NCBI GenBank assembly: GCA_950022655.1
Contig: OX465583.1
Location: 18,093,318 to 18,157,317 of the forward strand
Origin: Alentia gelatinosa
Taxonomy: Eukaryota; Annelida; Polychaeta; Phyllodocida; Polynoidae
DNA: 64,000 nucleotides
Direction of reading: 5' to 3'
Of the stretch, positions 33,524 to 47,600 are shown one piece after another. A program made the position numbers and the translations under genes. Below the pieces are notes generated by a model. The model saw only the letters and a program-made list of their open reading frames with translations, did not search any database and was not told the origin of the DNA. How positions within the stretch are numbered: position 1 is the stretch's first letter; every line of letters begins with the position of its first letter.

Positions 33524-35620
33524 CAGTAGAACGCCGCATTGTGGAGCTCCCTTGGTTCCAGGCCATAACAACCAGAACTTTCATTAATTCAATGATTGGC
33601 CATACATTCATTCAAAACTTACTTTGTATTCAATGAATGGATTCAAATTCATTCAGAAAATATTTTGGGTTCAATGAATGGCTGCAAATTCATTCAAAAC
33701 TCACGCAATAATTCTACTAGATTGGGAAATTCTATGAAGTTAAACACTTTGAATTAACTGATAAAGAACTTTCAATGTTAAATATTGCATCTCGACATTT
33801 CCGACAATTACGATAATAAATATGTATAAACGAAAGGTCGTACTACAAAAGTAGCACTTATAGCAACTTTAAACTGACTCCCAACCTTCCTGGTCAGAAC
33901 ACTCTATGACTTCCCGCACCATGGAACAATTTTAATTCTGCTGGGAATTGGTCAAAATTTGGGCAGATGAGCCTGGCCCTGGTTTCACAGTGGTACTGGG
34001 TATGACTGGTTTTAACCGTACTCTGGTACATGCACACACACACACTCTCTGGTGGGAGTTGGGGGGAGTGGGAGCCTGTTACCAAGCGTTGACTTTTATG
34101 TGTTTGTTCCTATAGAACACCCTTGGGCATACTTTATAATTAGTCTATCTTTAGGCACTCTGATTTCTGATTATCTCGATTAAAAAAAATCAATCACCCC
34201 ATCCTCCTCGATTGTACAGGACATTTGTTATAACCCCTCGTTTATGGCACACAATAAGACTTCTTCCTCGTTTTTCCATCATTTTCCTCCGACGTGCAGC
34301 AAAATACCTCCTCTTTTTCGCCCTCGCTGCAGCTCTGGGTGCTGGTGGAGGGGCCCGGCTGGCCATCCGTGAATATACAGTGTAGATTGCATAGCACAGC
34401 ATCACTTGTCAGCTCACTTAGAGACTGGTGCCCCCTAGCGTGAGGGCAGTGAACTAGTCAGTGCCGGTCACGTGGGGCAGTGCAGTTTTGAGATCAGGTC
34501 CTCTTTGGTCAGTTTTACGCTGGTCAGTGTTTTTTTTTTATCCATTTTGTTAATCATTACATTGCAGTCGTCATTTTGCTGAGGATGGTGTACAGGGGTG
34601 CGTGTCAGAGGTTCGTTAGATGAGTTCCCTGGCCAAGCTACTTGCACTCTACCATGCACAGCCCTTTCTCCACATTTGCACGAAAACCTCCCCGTCTCAG
34701 CCATCTGGCACAGCAGGCAGTTGTGTAGTTTCTATATACAGACATAGACTGGTTTCCTTGAAGATACACATATATACTCGCCATATGTAGTAGAGTAGGG
34801 ATAAATAAGGGACACATGGGCACGCACGACTCCCCGCCTACAGCAGGTGTTAAAACTCAATTGCAGTCGTCAATCTCTCCTATATATGAATATAGACCAC
34901 AGTCACTCTCAGTTGTGTCTTCGCAGTCCACTGCGGGAGTTGCGTGTTCGGCCACCTTCGAGCCCACCCACCGTGGCTGCAGCACAGCGAGCCCTTGGTT
35001 CGGAGTCTGCGCGAGGCTGGTTTCGGCTGACGATTACCACCAGATACACACCAGGCAGTGTGACCTGCCCCGAGGCACTTAGCATGCTGTACGGTCCGCT
35101 CCCCCCGCCTATGCCACCCAACGTCTGTATTAGTCATTCAGTGGCACACGGGGGTGACGTCATAGTGACGTGCCACAGACCACAATGGACCCTGTTTCCG
35201 GTTTGACGCACAGGAGGCGTTCGAGACTGTCCGTCTTCAATTTTCATACATTTATACTTTAAATAACTATAAATAATTCATTATAATAATCATCATCATG
35301 GCTCCTTTTTTTTTTTTATCATTCCGTGTTATCATAGATATATCATTCATTTTTTGTATTTTTGGTCGAAGTTGCTCCGTTACCATGGCAACCAGTAGGC
35401 GGTTGCCAAGCAACAGGGTGAGGGGTCAGTGGAGGAGGGAGCAGCAGGCCATGGAGCACTGGGCGTATGAGGAGGTGGGAGAGGTGAGCACAGAGTGCAT
35501 CAGCCCGCCCGCCGTCACCGGGGTCGACGTGCTGCCACCTGCCGGCGCCCTGATGCAGCTGCTGGTGGTGGCGATGGCAGCGGTGGTGGCACAGTCTCGT
35601 GAAGTATCGCCATGTGGCTG
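33524..35620. other. Spacer and RASA1 3' flank/UTR
   Basis: The RASA1 3' UTR must start at 35620 going leftward. No AATAAA is evident on the minus strand in the first few hundred bases, so the 3' end is not placed. GC-richer patches at 34190-34440 and 34815-35210 carry overlapping ORFs on both strands without recognisable domains. A CAGTAGAACGCCGC at 33524 resembles a pogo-like end but has no partner. Confidence 0.4.
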
Positions 35621-35695
35621 TCAAGCGTTGTCCATGATGTGCTTTTTGTGTTTGGTCAAGAGTTCCGTCACTATCACCAGCTTCTTGATGAAGGG
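35621..35695 (-). CDS. RASA1: RASA1 terminal exon with stop codon
   Basis: It encodes PFIKKLVIVTELLTKHKK and ends with TGA at 35623-35621. It matches the vertebrate HVLKKLLAITELLQQKQ ending. The acceptor is CTTCGCGAACAG. Joined to the previous exon it lacks about four residues (GAQQ-like) found in vertebrates, so a slightly different acceptor or a missed microexon is possible. Confidence 0.88.
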   Translation of the reverse strand, partial: PFIKKLVIVTELLTKHKKHIMDNA

Positions 35696-38600
35696 CTGTT
35701 CGCGAAGAGAAGATGAGAATCGATTGAATGGCATAATAATATGTGCATTAATAGCAATTAATATCATAACAAGCGAGTTTCCACTTATCTGATGTACTAC
35801 TTCCAGTAAGTGATGTCAACAGTCACGAAAACGTCACCAATGTTGTGTACAGTATATCAAACAATGGATGTGCTACAAATGATAAAACACTCAGTACATT
35901 TCATATCCTATATCTAAGAAAAACTGCACAAATTGAATGGATATGGATTTCTAGCGGATTTGTAATCAACAAAACATGAGGAACGAATAAAAAACCAAAA
36001 TATTTAAAAACAAGAGCTAAGAGTGCATTTTAAAATAGAAATATTGGCCTTTAAAGGCCAACTTAGCAGGTGGACGCATTTAAAACTCAATACAAGGTCC
36101 ACCAATAATTAATTACTATGAGATCAAGGAAGCCCCCCAGGAGTTGGAAGGAATTGGAGGTATAGGGGAGGGGGAAAGAGAGGTGTTGGGTTACCATAGG
36201 AGAAACTTATACAAGTTTTGTGCATATCTTACAAGTCTTTGATTACTGGACCTGTCAGGTGTTTGGAGAAGTTCATGAAGTAGTTTGTCTTTTTCAAATC
36301 AATCTCAAAATACTCACTGTAAATCAATATTGAGTAAACATGTGTTTGAGTATGCCAATTTCACTGAACCCCCCCCCCCCCCCCCCCACTTTTAACAAAT
36401 ACTTGAATATCTCAGTAAATATAGAATCCACCTAGAAAATTCCACTTCCTAGCACCTACTGTCTTTTATTGTCTTTCAAATGAGGCATATTATATTGTGA
36501 TTGAACCAGTTTAAGGGGTAGAAATATGTGCATAAAGGAGTTCTTAAAAATGGACCTGTGACAACAGAAGTCCCCCCCCAAACTGGTTCATATGGTCAGG
36601 TCACTTAGTGACTCTACAAGCAGTTGTACTACAGTAGGCTATAGCCATAACCTAAAGACCAACCGTCCACCTGCTAATAAGTCTACCCTAAGCCAATTCA
36701 TTCTTATCATATACCTAAAATAATCTGGGATATTATGATTTACTCTACAAAAAACTGCATTTACAATTAGTCCAATCGATAAGTTACGACCTACTATTAC
36801 AAGCCAGAGTATACCATCTGTTGTTAACAATCCGAACAAAGTTAGGCCTTCCTGTTACATAAGAGTTATTAAAGTTACTATTATAAATCATTTCATGTAT
36901 AAAAGTAAAAATCATTTTAGATCACGGTTAGTCATCTGCAATTAACAATCAATCTAATTTCTGGTCTCAGCTGGTCTCTTTTGTTAATCATGTTAACTTA
37001 TATTAATGTCATGAATGACCCTTGGGACGTAAAAAAAGATAAACCCAGGGAAATCCCAAGGCTGCAAACTTATTGTTCCCGATATGACATTGTTCATTAG
37101 CCGCTTGTTTGGCAGAGATCTGCAGTCAGGAACCACGGATCGATTTTTATTGGGTCTAACAATGCCAGATAGGCCGGGTATTTGGAATGGTCACCAATTA
37201 AGTTGACAAAGATTACGTAATAAAGCCACCACCAACTGACTTGGTCAAGAACCAACAAATTCAAAGAGCTTCGATTCCATCAGAGTTTTAGAGGGAAATT
37301 AAAATTGCAGGGATGCCAGTTGGGGTCAGAAAAAACATTGAAATATTATCCATTGCAATACAGGGTTTACGCATTACATACGCATTACAGTGGGGAATCA
37401 AGGGAAAGCTCAAGTTTTTATATGAGTCAGTGGGGAGGTTCAGTGGAGGATCATGGACTGCGGTTGAATTGGGTAATTTAGCAGTTGCTATATCAATATA
37501 ACACAAGGAATTATTTTCAATGGGAACATGAATTTCAATGGAAACATTGAAAACTGGCATTACTGAAATTGATATGGCACTGGAAAACAGAGAGGACACA
37601 ATGCATATATTGCACCCTCAACGATTAATTGATTGCAGTCGGTGGCGACCAGTTACAGATTTTTAGGAGAACTCGAATAATCGGTGTGTTTTATTTAACA
37701 GGATGAAGCCTTGGGACCTACAGAATTTGTATATTACCAAAATGAGCCAATGTCATATACCTTGAAACAGTCAAACTTAAGTCAAACCTGATGAGTCTAA
37801 TACGGATGAAACCTTAATCCCCACCCCACTGTAATCTTATTACAATGTACAAAACCACAAATCTGCTTGGTTTAAGATCCGCAATCCTGTCAGAATCCTG
37901 ATAGTAAAGTTTCAACAATAGCGCTATATCGCGATTGTGACGGGTGGTTGATATCTGTCATTGTTCGTTCAGCAATGTCATCCCAGAGACATAGCATAGC
38001 AACTGTTTGGATGTGTCTAGTAACTGTCACATTCAAGGTAGGAACGGTTGTGTCAAGTGCTATTACCCCGTCTTATATATCTAAAAAGAAATTTCCAAAG
38101 AAAAGATGGGAATTCTCTCTCTACAACAAGAAGGGAACTCTAATTTTCCGTTTTTCCGACCCCAAACAGGGTGGGAAAATGTGGAAAAAACTTTTTAAAT
38201 CATATCTAAAAATTTTAGTGGCATAGTATCGTAAAACCGGATGAGTTTTAATCTGGGCTCCCGTATGCGACGACTGGAGTTTGGCGTAGTGATATCATGA
38301 GGTGGAGCTGAGTGATATCCGGAGCCAAAACTCCAGGAGTCGCATACAGGAGCCCAGATTAAAACGAATAAGGTTTTGATTTTATCCTACCCCCTGTGAA
38401 CGATATTTTTATGTGAGGATAATAACAAAAAACATGATAAAAACTTTCTGAAGTCCTCCATATAGCTCTCCATGCTGCTCTCAAGGCGCTTGGAACTACT
38501 TTCAGCTGCTGATCTCTGATTGGTCCATTTTTTGTACGCTCCTAGGAGCAATTTTTTATCCGTATGCGACATACGGGCCTATACGGAAAGTCCATGTTAA

Positions 38601-41600
38601 GCCTATGGGATTTTAAATTAGGGGTAGGATAAATGTGTATGAAGGACGTACCTTTGTCTGGGATACTTTGGTGAGCTCCTCCAGGTGAGTGACGCACACC
38701 TGGTGCACCGTGGCCAGTGACCGCGCCAGGTCTACTGCAGGGCACTCATGTGTCTGGGTCACTTCGTGCACACTCTACACGTACAAAAATCAACACAAAA
38801 CTTCATTATTTCCACTTGTCCTCCACGAAAGTTATAAGTATAAATTCCATCGAATCAATATGAAATATGGTGTTACATTACCAGAGATGCCAGTGGGGTC
38901 TAGAAAGAAGACCCTGAAAATATCTAAATCCTGATAATATCCAATCAATATTATTTATGATCAAGATTTTAGTAGACTAGCAAAAGTTGGAAACCACCGG
39001 AAAACAGCCAGCTCTGAAACTCACTGCAGGTGAGCCTTCGTAGGGGCTTTCACCAAAATGTAAGGTATATCGTTAATTTGATGTGAACAATCTAATATGT
39101 TGTTATATAAGAAAGATTTGTCTTAACAGATCCATGCATTATAATATGAACATTTCTTCACCTAAATACTCTTCACCTAAAGTGGAAAACACACTGTATG
39201 ATTCTGTTTCTATCGATTAACTCCCCTTATCGTAAGTTAGTCTTACCGTGTCTCAGGCGAATTTACAAAGGGTGTCGACCACCACAGCGGGATACCAGAA
39301 CGTGGGTGGTTGGAGTTAGTCCTAAGTAATTTTGTCCACACTGGAGATTTTGCCTGATTCCGATAAAAGAACCTTCCAGAACCAATCTCCGGGGACTTAA
39401 TCGGTGTAGCACACCCATTTTGCCCCACCCAGCGACTAATTTGGGGCTGAAATCGGCCATCACAACGGGAGTTATTTCGGTAGGAACATGTTCCATTTGT
39501 CAGAAACGATTTGGAAACATCGGACTGCAATTTGTTTGAGACAAAGGTACATCTCCATGGAGGGGGATTTCCTAACTTATTCGAATTGCTACAGAGGGGT
39601 TCCACACCGAGTGACTCCGTTAGGATACCTCACCGCAGACTTAGGACTGGTCCATTGTCTCAGATAAAGGTAAATCCATCTTCCGAAACCGTACAGTGTG
39701 TGATGGTCTTTATAAACAAACAAATATGCAAAGTAAATATGTGTAAATAAATCCTGTACTTACTGAAAGGTTGTCGAGGAATGTGATCATCCTCTGCTGA
39801 TTGTCTCGGATGAAAGAGTTAATGATATCCATATAAGCTTCCTGAAACATGATTTAGGAGATACCTGTGAATTTCTATTCATCAACTCCCACAGAAATTG
39901 ATTTCATATACTAGCGCCTGTATCTGGACACGACGCTACATCGCCGCCATTCTACGCTTCTCACAGGATAAACAGCGGACACTTTACCACGTTGCATAAA
40001 TCCCCAAATATCTCATTTTCATGGGAAAAGGTGACTGTGAATGCGAAATAAACTAATGCCAGTCTTCCAGGCACACCACAGAAATCCCTTTAAAGATGTT
40101 TCTCTAAGTGTCCATATTAGTGTCTGAGGTTATAACGGAAGACTGTAGTATAGTATCAAGTTGCAGGATGTCTAAATTCTAGGGTAATATAAATACCAAA
40201 AATAATACAGGTTCAATCTCTTTCACGATTACTATATGAACGAATTTTTAATCAAACAACCGGTCTGTAAATCTCTTCTTCAGTTTCAAATGATGAGAAA
40301 AAAATCGGCTCTTCGACAAAAAATACATATGCCTGAGCTTTGGGAGAAAATGCTCCTACTCTGATAGTCGTTCATCTTACCTTGGCTTCCACTAAGTTGG
40401 CGAGTTTTATGAGAGAGTTTGCGACCAGCTTAAGTGTTCGCGCTGCATTCGGCGTTGGTGCCTCTGTAAGTACGACACGTGGAAATTAGAAACAGCTGAA
40501 CGGATAGCAGTATAAATAAGGAATATAAAAAGAAATATTGATAAAATATTAATTCCACATTGATGTCTTTCTAAGTAAACTGTATCAAAATTACAGTGAT
40601 GTCAGAAAGAAACATTATTTAATGTGGATTCTTTGTTTTTACATCTGGTCGACTAATCATTGAATTGTCTTACATGCATTATCTATGGGAAGCTTGTCAT
40701 GGAAAACCATGAAGATTATGGAAGCAATAATGCACACATTTATGGGGAATTAAGGAACCGGGGATTCCAGAAAGAAGAGCTAAGTGTGCATCTTAAAATA
40801 GAATTGTTGGATTTCAAAGGGCAAATTAACGGGCTGGTACATTAAAATTCGATACAAGTGCAAGTCTACAGAAGCCTATGTTATGGCACCATCTGATGTT
40901 AGTTGGCCACACAACAGGCTCCACAAAACGAGGCTGACTTTCAACCAGATATCTAGTTTTCTAATAAGGAAATAAGTATGGGTCTTGTGCCAATGCTTGG
41001 AGAGTGTCAAGAACCAAGAGCCCACTGGTGGAAGTTGGCTGCATTACTATGCCATGTGGCTTCAAAGATGGCGCACTCCCATACCCTATTAGGAAATTAG
41101 GTAAATATACAGTATGAGTATCATGCCACATACAAGTTTCACCTAAATAATGTTACACCAATGCTCACTGTAAATCAATATTGAGTAAGCATTTGTTTTA
41201 GTATGCCCATTTCACCTAAAATCGCCCCCCCCCACTTTAACAAATACTTGAATATTTCTGTAAATATTGAATCTACCCAGAAAATTCGCTTCATAGTGAC
41301 TAGTGTTATTTATTCTCTTTTAAATAAGGCACATTATATTATGATATAACCAGTTTTAGGGGTAAAAATATGTTCTTAAAAATAAACCTGTAACCCAAAC
41401 TGTGAGATTTATATGGCCATAAAACAGAAATCATATTCCTATCTGTACTTAGTTAGCTATAAAAAGACAAATATGTGGTCAGGTCACCTAGAGGCTCTAC
41501 AAGCAGATGTTCTACAACAGACTATTGCCGTAACCTATGAGACGGACTATCCACCGGCCAATTATATAGAGTTGACACATATAGGTTTTATATTAAGGAT

Positions 41601-44600
41601 TTTAAGTATTTACAATATTTCCGATGATTTCAATAATTTTAAATCTATGGATCTCCATGAACTCTGACATCCCTGTACAGTAACAATGGAAACCAATTGC
41701 TACTTTATATGAGTTAACATCTACAATGAAGACCTAGAAGAGTAAAGATAAAGTGGTCACCTACCCGTGATGAGGTTGAACTGTTTGGGGTTGATGATGG
41801 CTAGACACAACAGGCGTAAGAAGATGAACCCACTGCAAAAAATAAAAACAACACAGACCGAATGACATATCAGCTTTGACAGATTCGCAATCTATATATC
41901 ATTATATACCTGTGTACGAATGTCTGCAATTATCATATACCTGAGTGTGAATGTCAGTAAAATACTACGCTCTCACGGGGGAGTTATCTTCACCAACTAC
42001 GGCGCATTATGGTGTGCTTCGTCTTACTAAACATAATTTAACATGCTATGGATGAAATCTGTGAGATAAACATCATCGCGACCAATGTCAACATGGCGGA
42101 TGATGTGGCTTTGCGCCTTGAAACTCAGGATACAAGCACCCCGTAGCAACCACAAGTACGTAATTACCAAATACTGAGGTATCTAACATGGGGCTTGCAT
42201 GTACAACAGTTTGAATAGCTCAAATATTCTAAATCAATCGATAATAACAACATGTCACTCGCCTTGGTCCACAAGGGTGATGCACTATGAAAATTACATA
42301 TTTATGTGGTATAATAATGGAGAGTAATAATAATATAATATATTATAATGTGGCTGAATAACAGTAAGCCAGACAAACTGTATGAAATGGGGATTAATGA
42401 ATAATGATTTGAGCTCACATATCAGTATCAGTTTCTTGAGACTATGTACCAATTACAAACATATAAGGCTACTAGTAATTAGAGCGTAGTCATGTAACTA
42501 TATAACACTATGACAGTATGACATCCAGGCACCTACTGTTACTGTTTTAGCCCTTGTGCGTACTAAATCAATCTGCTAGTAATTATCAAATTATGTAAAC
42601 ATATGTTGAAAAACTATGGCCAGACAGTTGGTATATGATCTAGAGATTTTATATGTCGTTTAAAAGCGCCTTTAGTTTGCATCTCTTTCAGTTCGTTATT
42701 TTGGGCATTCCACAGTCGGCGGGACCTATATTCTGGAGATATTTTATAGAATTCTGTTCTCGGGCGTGGAAGATTAAAATTATGTTTACTCGCTGACCGA
42801 AGATTTCGTCTAATGTTTCCTTGTTGTACATTCTCAATTTCTTCATGCCCATCAGGTAAACAGTATTCAGTATTATGTACTACACTTACAAGACCATGCT
42901 CCTTAATATAAAGTTTCCTCATATATGAAAGTGATAGTTCTTGTCTACGTCTAGCAAGCATACAAACATTAGTTAAGGCATGAAGCTGTTCGACAGTGTG
43001 CACCATGGCCCTATCCTCAAGTATTATCCGCAGTTTGTGCACACTCTTTTTGCACATGAGAAAATATTTCATTAACCTTCGCTCTCTAAATCGTAGTTGG
43101 TCGCTGCATTCCAATGCTTCTAACCCCTATTGAACATCATCGCTATTCGGTAAGCATGTGTTCAGAATTACGATCAGGAGAATGACATTAATTTACATAT
43201 TTTCACACATGCGCAACAGGCACATCTGGTCTACACTTTTGATTTGACAGTGTCTACATGGAGAGGTCGCGGGGAGTCACTCTACGATTTTATAGGCAAC
43301 TAAGATGGCATTTTTTTTATTTGTAGCACAGAAATTTCATTCAAAATATTGTTAGGTTTAGTATAATAAAGATTCTTTCCATGAATGGGGTATGGCATTT
43401 ACGTACCTGACGACTCTCGTCCGGACGAAGGCGTCGTCCCGCCATTTGGACTGAGCTCGCTTTTGTAAACATCCACAGAGATACCGGAGCACCCTGATCG
43501 AAGAGCGAGAAAAGTGTCTGTTATAACTTAGGTCACAAGGAAATGTGCAACAAAAATGTCAGTTATAACAGAAGTCACAATTTTTAAAAATCTTTTTTCC
43601 CTTTTTTTCCCCCCCATGGATGAAACCGCTGTAGTTGCCATGTTCAACACATGACAACCCATGACACACCGATTCGCGATCTCCGCAAATCATGTGTCAA
43701 CAACTTGACACTAGGCAAATCACCACGATGACGCCGCTGTCAACAATGTCGTAATCGAACGAACAGACATGTGACGTCAGCCGATGTCAACATCGAGCTC
43801 ACTCAAGCGGTAGCTGCCATATAGATAACACCTAGCCGGGTACTAAATATAACAGAAGTCACAAGTGAGAAAAGTGTCAGTTACAACATGAGTCATAAAA
43901 TTTGGTTTAGTGATTGGTTTAATGTCCCAGGGGACTATGATAAGGTTCATCATACTAAATTGGTTTTATACCACAGGGCAGTGGTGATCTGATCTTTTAG
44001 ATGAATGTGTATCGTATACTTAATAAATCTTTGAGATGAATCCAGGCAGACACATTCTTGCCCATACATTTGCCAATTAGAGAGTTCTTTTGCTCCCCAC
44101 ACCAAAAAGGCATGGTATGAGAAGGACTGGCCTTTGATACAGAAATAAGTCAACCACTGCTGGGGATGAAAGAAAAGGGTGGCTGCACACCACACCACAC
44201 CACACCATATAGATATGGTATGAGAAGGATTATCCTTTCATATAGCAGTAAGTCTAACGCAGCTGGGAGCTGTTTCAAAACGTGGGTTAAGTCTATGGTT
44301 TTGAAACATCTCCCTGGGGATGAAGAAGAAAGATTGCTGCAGTGGGACTCAAACCCACAACCTCGTGATTACTCGTCCATTTTGAAACTACTGAGCGCTT
44401 CACACCAGTCACTGACTCACATGGGGCATGCGTCTGTGGACTGGAAGATCTGGTTGACGGCCTCGTTGAGGATGCTGATGAGGTGTTTGGCATTGAGCTC
44501 GGCATCTAACGGATTCTCCAGGTGGGAGGGGTTCAGTTCGCAGGACACTTTACTCTCCATGATCTTGTTAATGACTGCCTGCACAGCGGTCTGCACGAAG

Positions 44601-47600
44601 AGGGTGGCCGTCATCTTCATGTATTGGTCCATCAGCGTCGTCGCCATCGTCGTCCCGCGAAACAGGGTCGACGCCGAGACTGTCAACATAAGCAATGAGA
44701 ACCTGAACTTTGTGTACAGACTACGCTACGACTGTCAATTTATAAAAAGTAGGTACAAAGAACGGGGATAAATTAATTGTTTTACGCAACCTTGATAAAG
44801 ACTATGTAAGAGTCGTGGGCTCTGTAATAAATGCTCCTATACATAACCTTGACTATTTCAGTAGTTGTACTATTATTTTCTTTAAATTGTATTTTTTTTT
44901 ATTAGATTTAAGAAGAACCTGCCTTATCTTGTTGTTCTACAGTGAATTTTAAAAGAAGACACTGGTTTAACACCTGGTGATGCAATCTATATTGTGATAC
45001 ACAACTACTGGGGTATGATGGTGGATCGCCAATCATGTGTGAATTATACCCAAATAAAATAAAAAATATATAATTATAGTACGCAATGTACCACACACTA
45101 CTTTGGTCTATTCTATCAATTATGATAGGTGTTTCACTGTACTATTTTGATTAGATCAGGTACAAAGAAAATGTTCAGTAACTTTATATTACTGACAAAA
45201 CCCGAGTCAGATTTATGGATGTAATGGTTGTATTTGATATGCATATTTATATTATTGTTCTATGCCTCACGTTATTATGACCTGAAGCCAGCTTAAAGAT
45301 GTAAGGGCAGATTACATATGCTCTTATAGGGTAGATAAAAAGAAAAAGAAAGACCCAACAAAATTAACCACATGTTCAATTAACTTAAGTTTGGTCCAAT
45401 AATTGTAATCAGATCTTCACGTTTGCCCAGTGTGATGATAGTACAGGATGCTTTATATTTTGTTTTGAAATTCAGAATTGTGTTTTTGCCTTGATGGGAG
45501 TTACATGTCGGTTTTAATAAACCGAAAACAGTTTTGTTTTGTTTTTTGTGGGGGGGGGGGGGGGGTTGCTAATAAGAATTTTTCATAGTAAAATTTAAGC
45601 AGGGCTAGCAACCTATGCACATAGAATTATCTTTATGACCATAAGTCAATATGTCATGTGAGTAACAATAACCATGTCTGGTATAAGGCAGTTAGCAAAA
45701 TACATGTGCGAGTTTACATGTATAGGTTTTATGTACGCTTTTCACTTTTTTTTATTTTTTTTTTTCTTTTTTTTTTTTTTTATCACGTTTATTTAGGGTA
45801 AGTCATTACATCTAGATGACATTCCAGGCTGGGCCTAGGCCGTTCTGCCGCCTGGTCCCTCTGATACAATATTCCAGAGTTTTTTCCTTAATTGGAGAGC
45901 AGAGCACGGTGGCTCCAAAAACAATTTATAATACAATCGCGGATCGAGATCAGTCACTAAAGTACAAACATACATTCTTTACATTAAAACATGCCTTGTT
46001 GTGTCTAGTGTGTTACCCTTTAGATGATCTGGGATACACAAAAAGTGGCTGACCTTCGTTGTCCATGTCCAGGTCGTTGAGGGTTTTTAGCAGATGCGCC
46101 TCTGAACGCTCGTGACGGAAGATCTGTAGCAGAGACGTGGCCAGTGGGATGCGGTCGTTGCTACTCGTGCAGACGGAGGACAGCGCCAGCACCGTCTCCA
46201 GGTTCCTCGCCAAGAGCAGCTGAAACACCACCAACGCATTACATACACAACATGACGCCATGGTGTACAGCTGGGGAGCGCAAAGCCACCATGCCCTTGA
46301 GTGGATGACAAGAATACTAGTGCTGTTTACTATACGAGGCTGAAAGGTCTGCATCCAGGAAGATGCTACCTTGAAGTGAGAGCGCAAAACATTCTCCACC
46401 GTCGCCGTAACCATGGCGTGCTCATAACTGTGACATCACTGGGAGTGAGGCAACAGCTGTAACTACAAAATCTCCGTATCCCAGTAACATGGGAAAGATA
46501 GCAACTGTCAACAAATTGACGTTTGCTGTGTGTTGCCTGGAGTGGCTATTATAGAGAAAAAAAAGAATACTAGTGCTGTGTGGTGCACCCCTCTCATAAG
46601 ATCTCACACTCTCTAAGTGGTATTCTGTACAAGGTTCTCACTACACTCTCTGGGAGAAGAATTCTTAACGAATCAGGCTTAGAGCCTTGAGAATCCACTC
46701 AATCCAGACGTAAATCAATGCAACCCAAAGATTCCTATAATCTCAATGATGCCACCTAGCGGGAATACTGTGTACTTGGCGCCCTAGTGCCTTTATTTGG
46801 ACTGGGATACATACACAATATCGACTGGTTTCAGATACAAGCGTCCGTATGCTCCGAGGAGTTGACGCGTAGTAATATCCGAGCGTATGCGAGGATATTG
46901 TGTAGAGTCAACTCCGAGGAGCATACAAACGCTTTTATCTGAAACCAGTCTACATTGTATTTATTATCAACCTTTTCTGCACAAGTGACATGCCGATATC
47001 AGTTCATTTTAGTGATGCACTATTTTTCCATACGCACTATTTTTCCGTATGCGCCACCAGGAGCATACAACATATCCGTATGCGCCGGGTATGTCCATAC
47101 AAACTCCCTATGTGTTTTCTATGGGCACTTTGTATTAGGTGGATAATAAAGAATATCACTTGTGAGATCTTATGAGAGGGGTGCACCGTACCAGCCAACC
47201 GAGGTTTCCCCAGTCTAGCATATGGCTGGGAATATTCAGTGTGATGAATGAACTTGCTGAGATGTGCACATTCTCAACCTATTGGCTGAAAATTCAGGTC
47301 AAACAGAGCCCCTCTCAGCCTATGTGGAGTTATGGATATTCAAGGTGACACACATGAACATTTCTGGAATGCTGGGATAAAAATGGTCTCTTTATTAATA
47401 CAATCTGCCCTAATCATGAAGTTTCAAAATTTGTTGTTGAGTATATGGCCTTGACATGGGCGAAAGGTTGAGAATCAACCGAAAAGTGGAAGTCTGCAAA
47501 CCGTGTACGAGGATGTCAGGTAGGGTTATGAAAATAAAGGACACATTTGTCATCTGGAATAACTGCATCAGGGAGACTGAGAAAACATGGAAAAGATACT

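Noticed and set aside
33524..33600. Another pogo-like element starting CAGTAGAACGCC
   Set aside because: Only about 14 bp match and no second end is found.
34190..35206. Overlapping GC-rich ORFs on both strands
   Set aside because: Both strands are open over the same bases, typical of composition; no splice sites or domains recognised.
35298..35792. 164-codon plus-strand ORF
   Set aside because: It covers the RASA1 terminal exon and 3' UTR in antisense; the minus strand matches RASA1.
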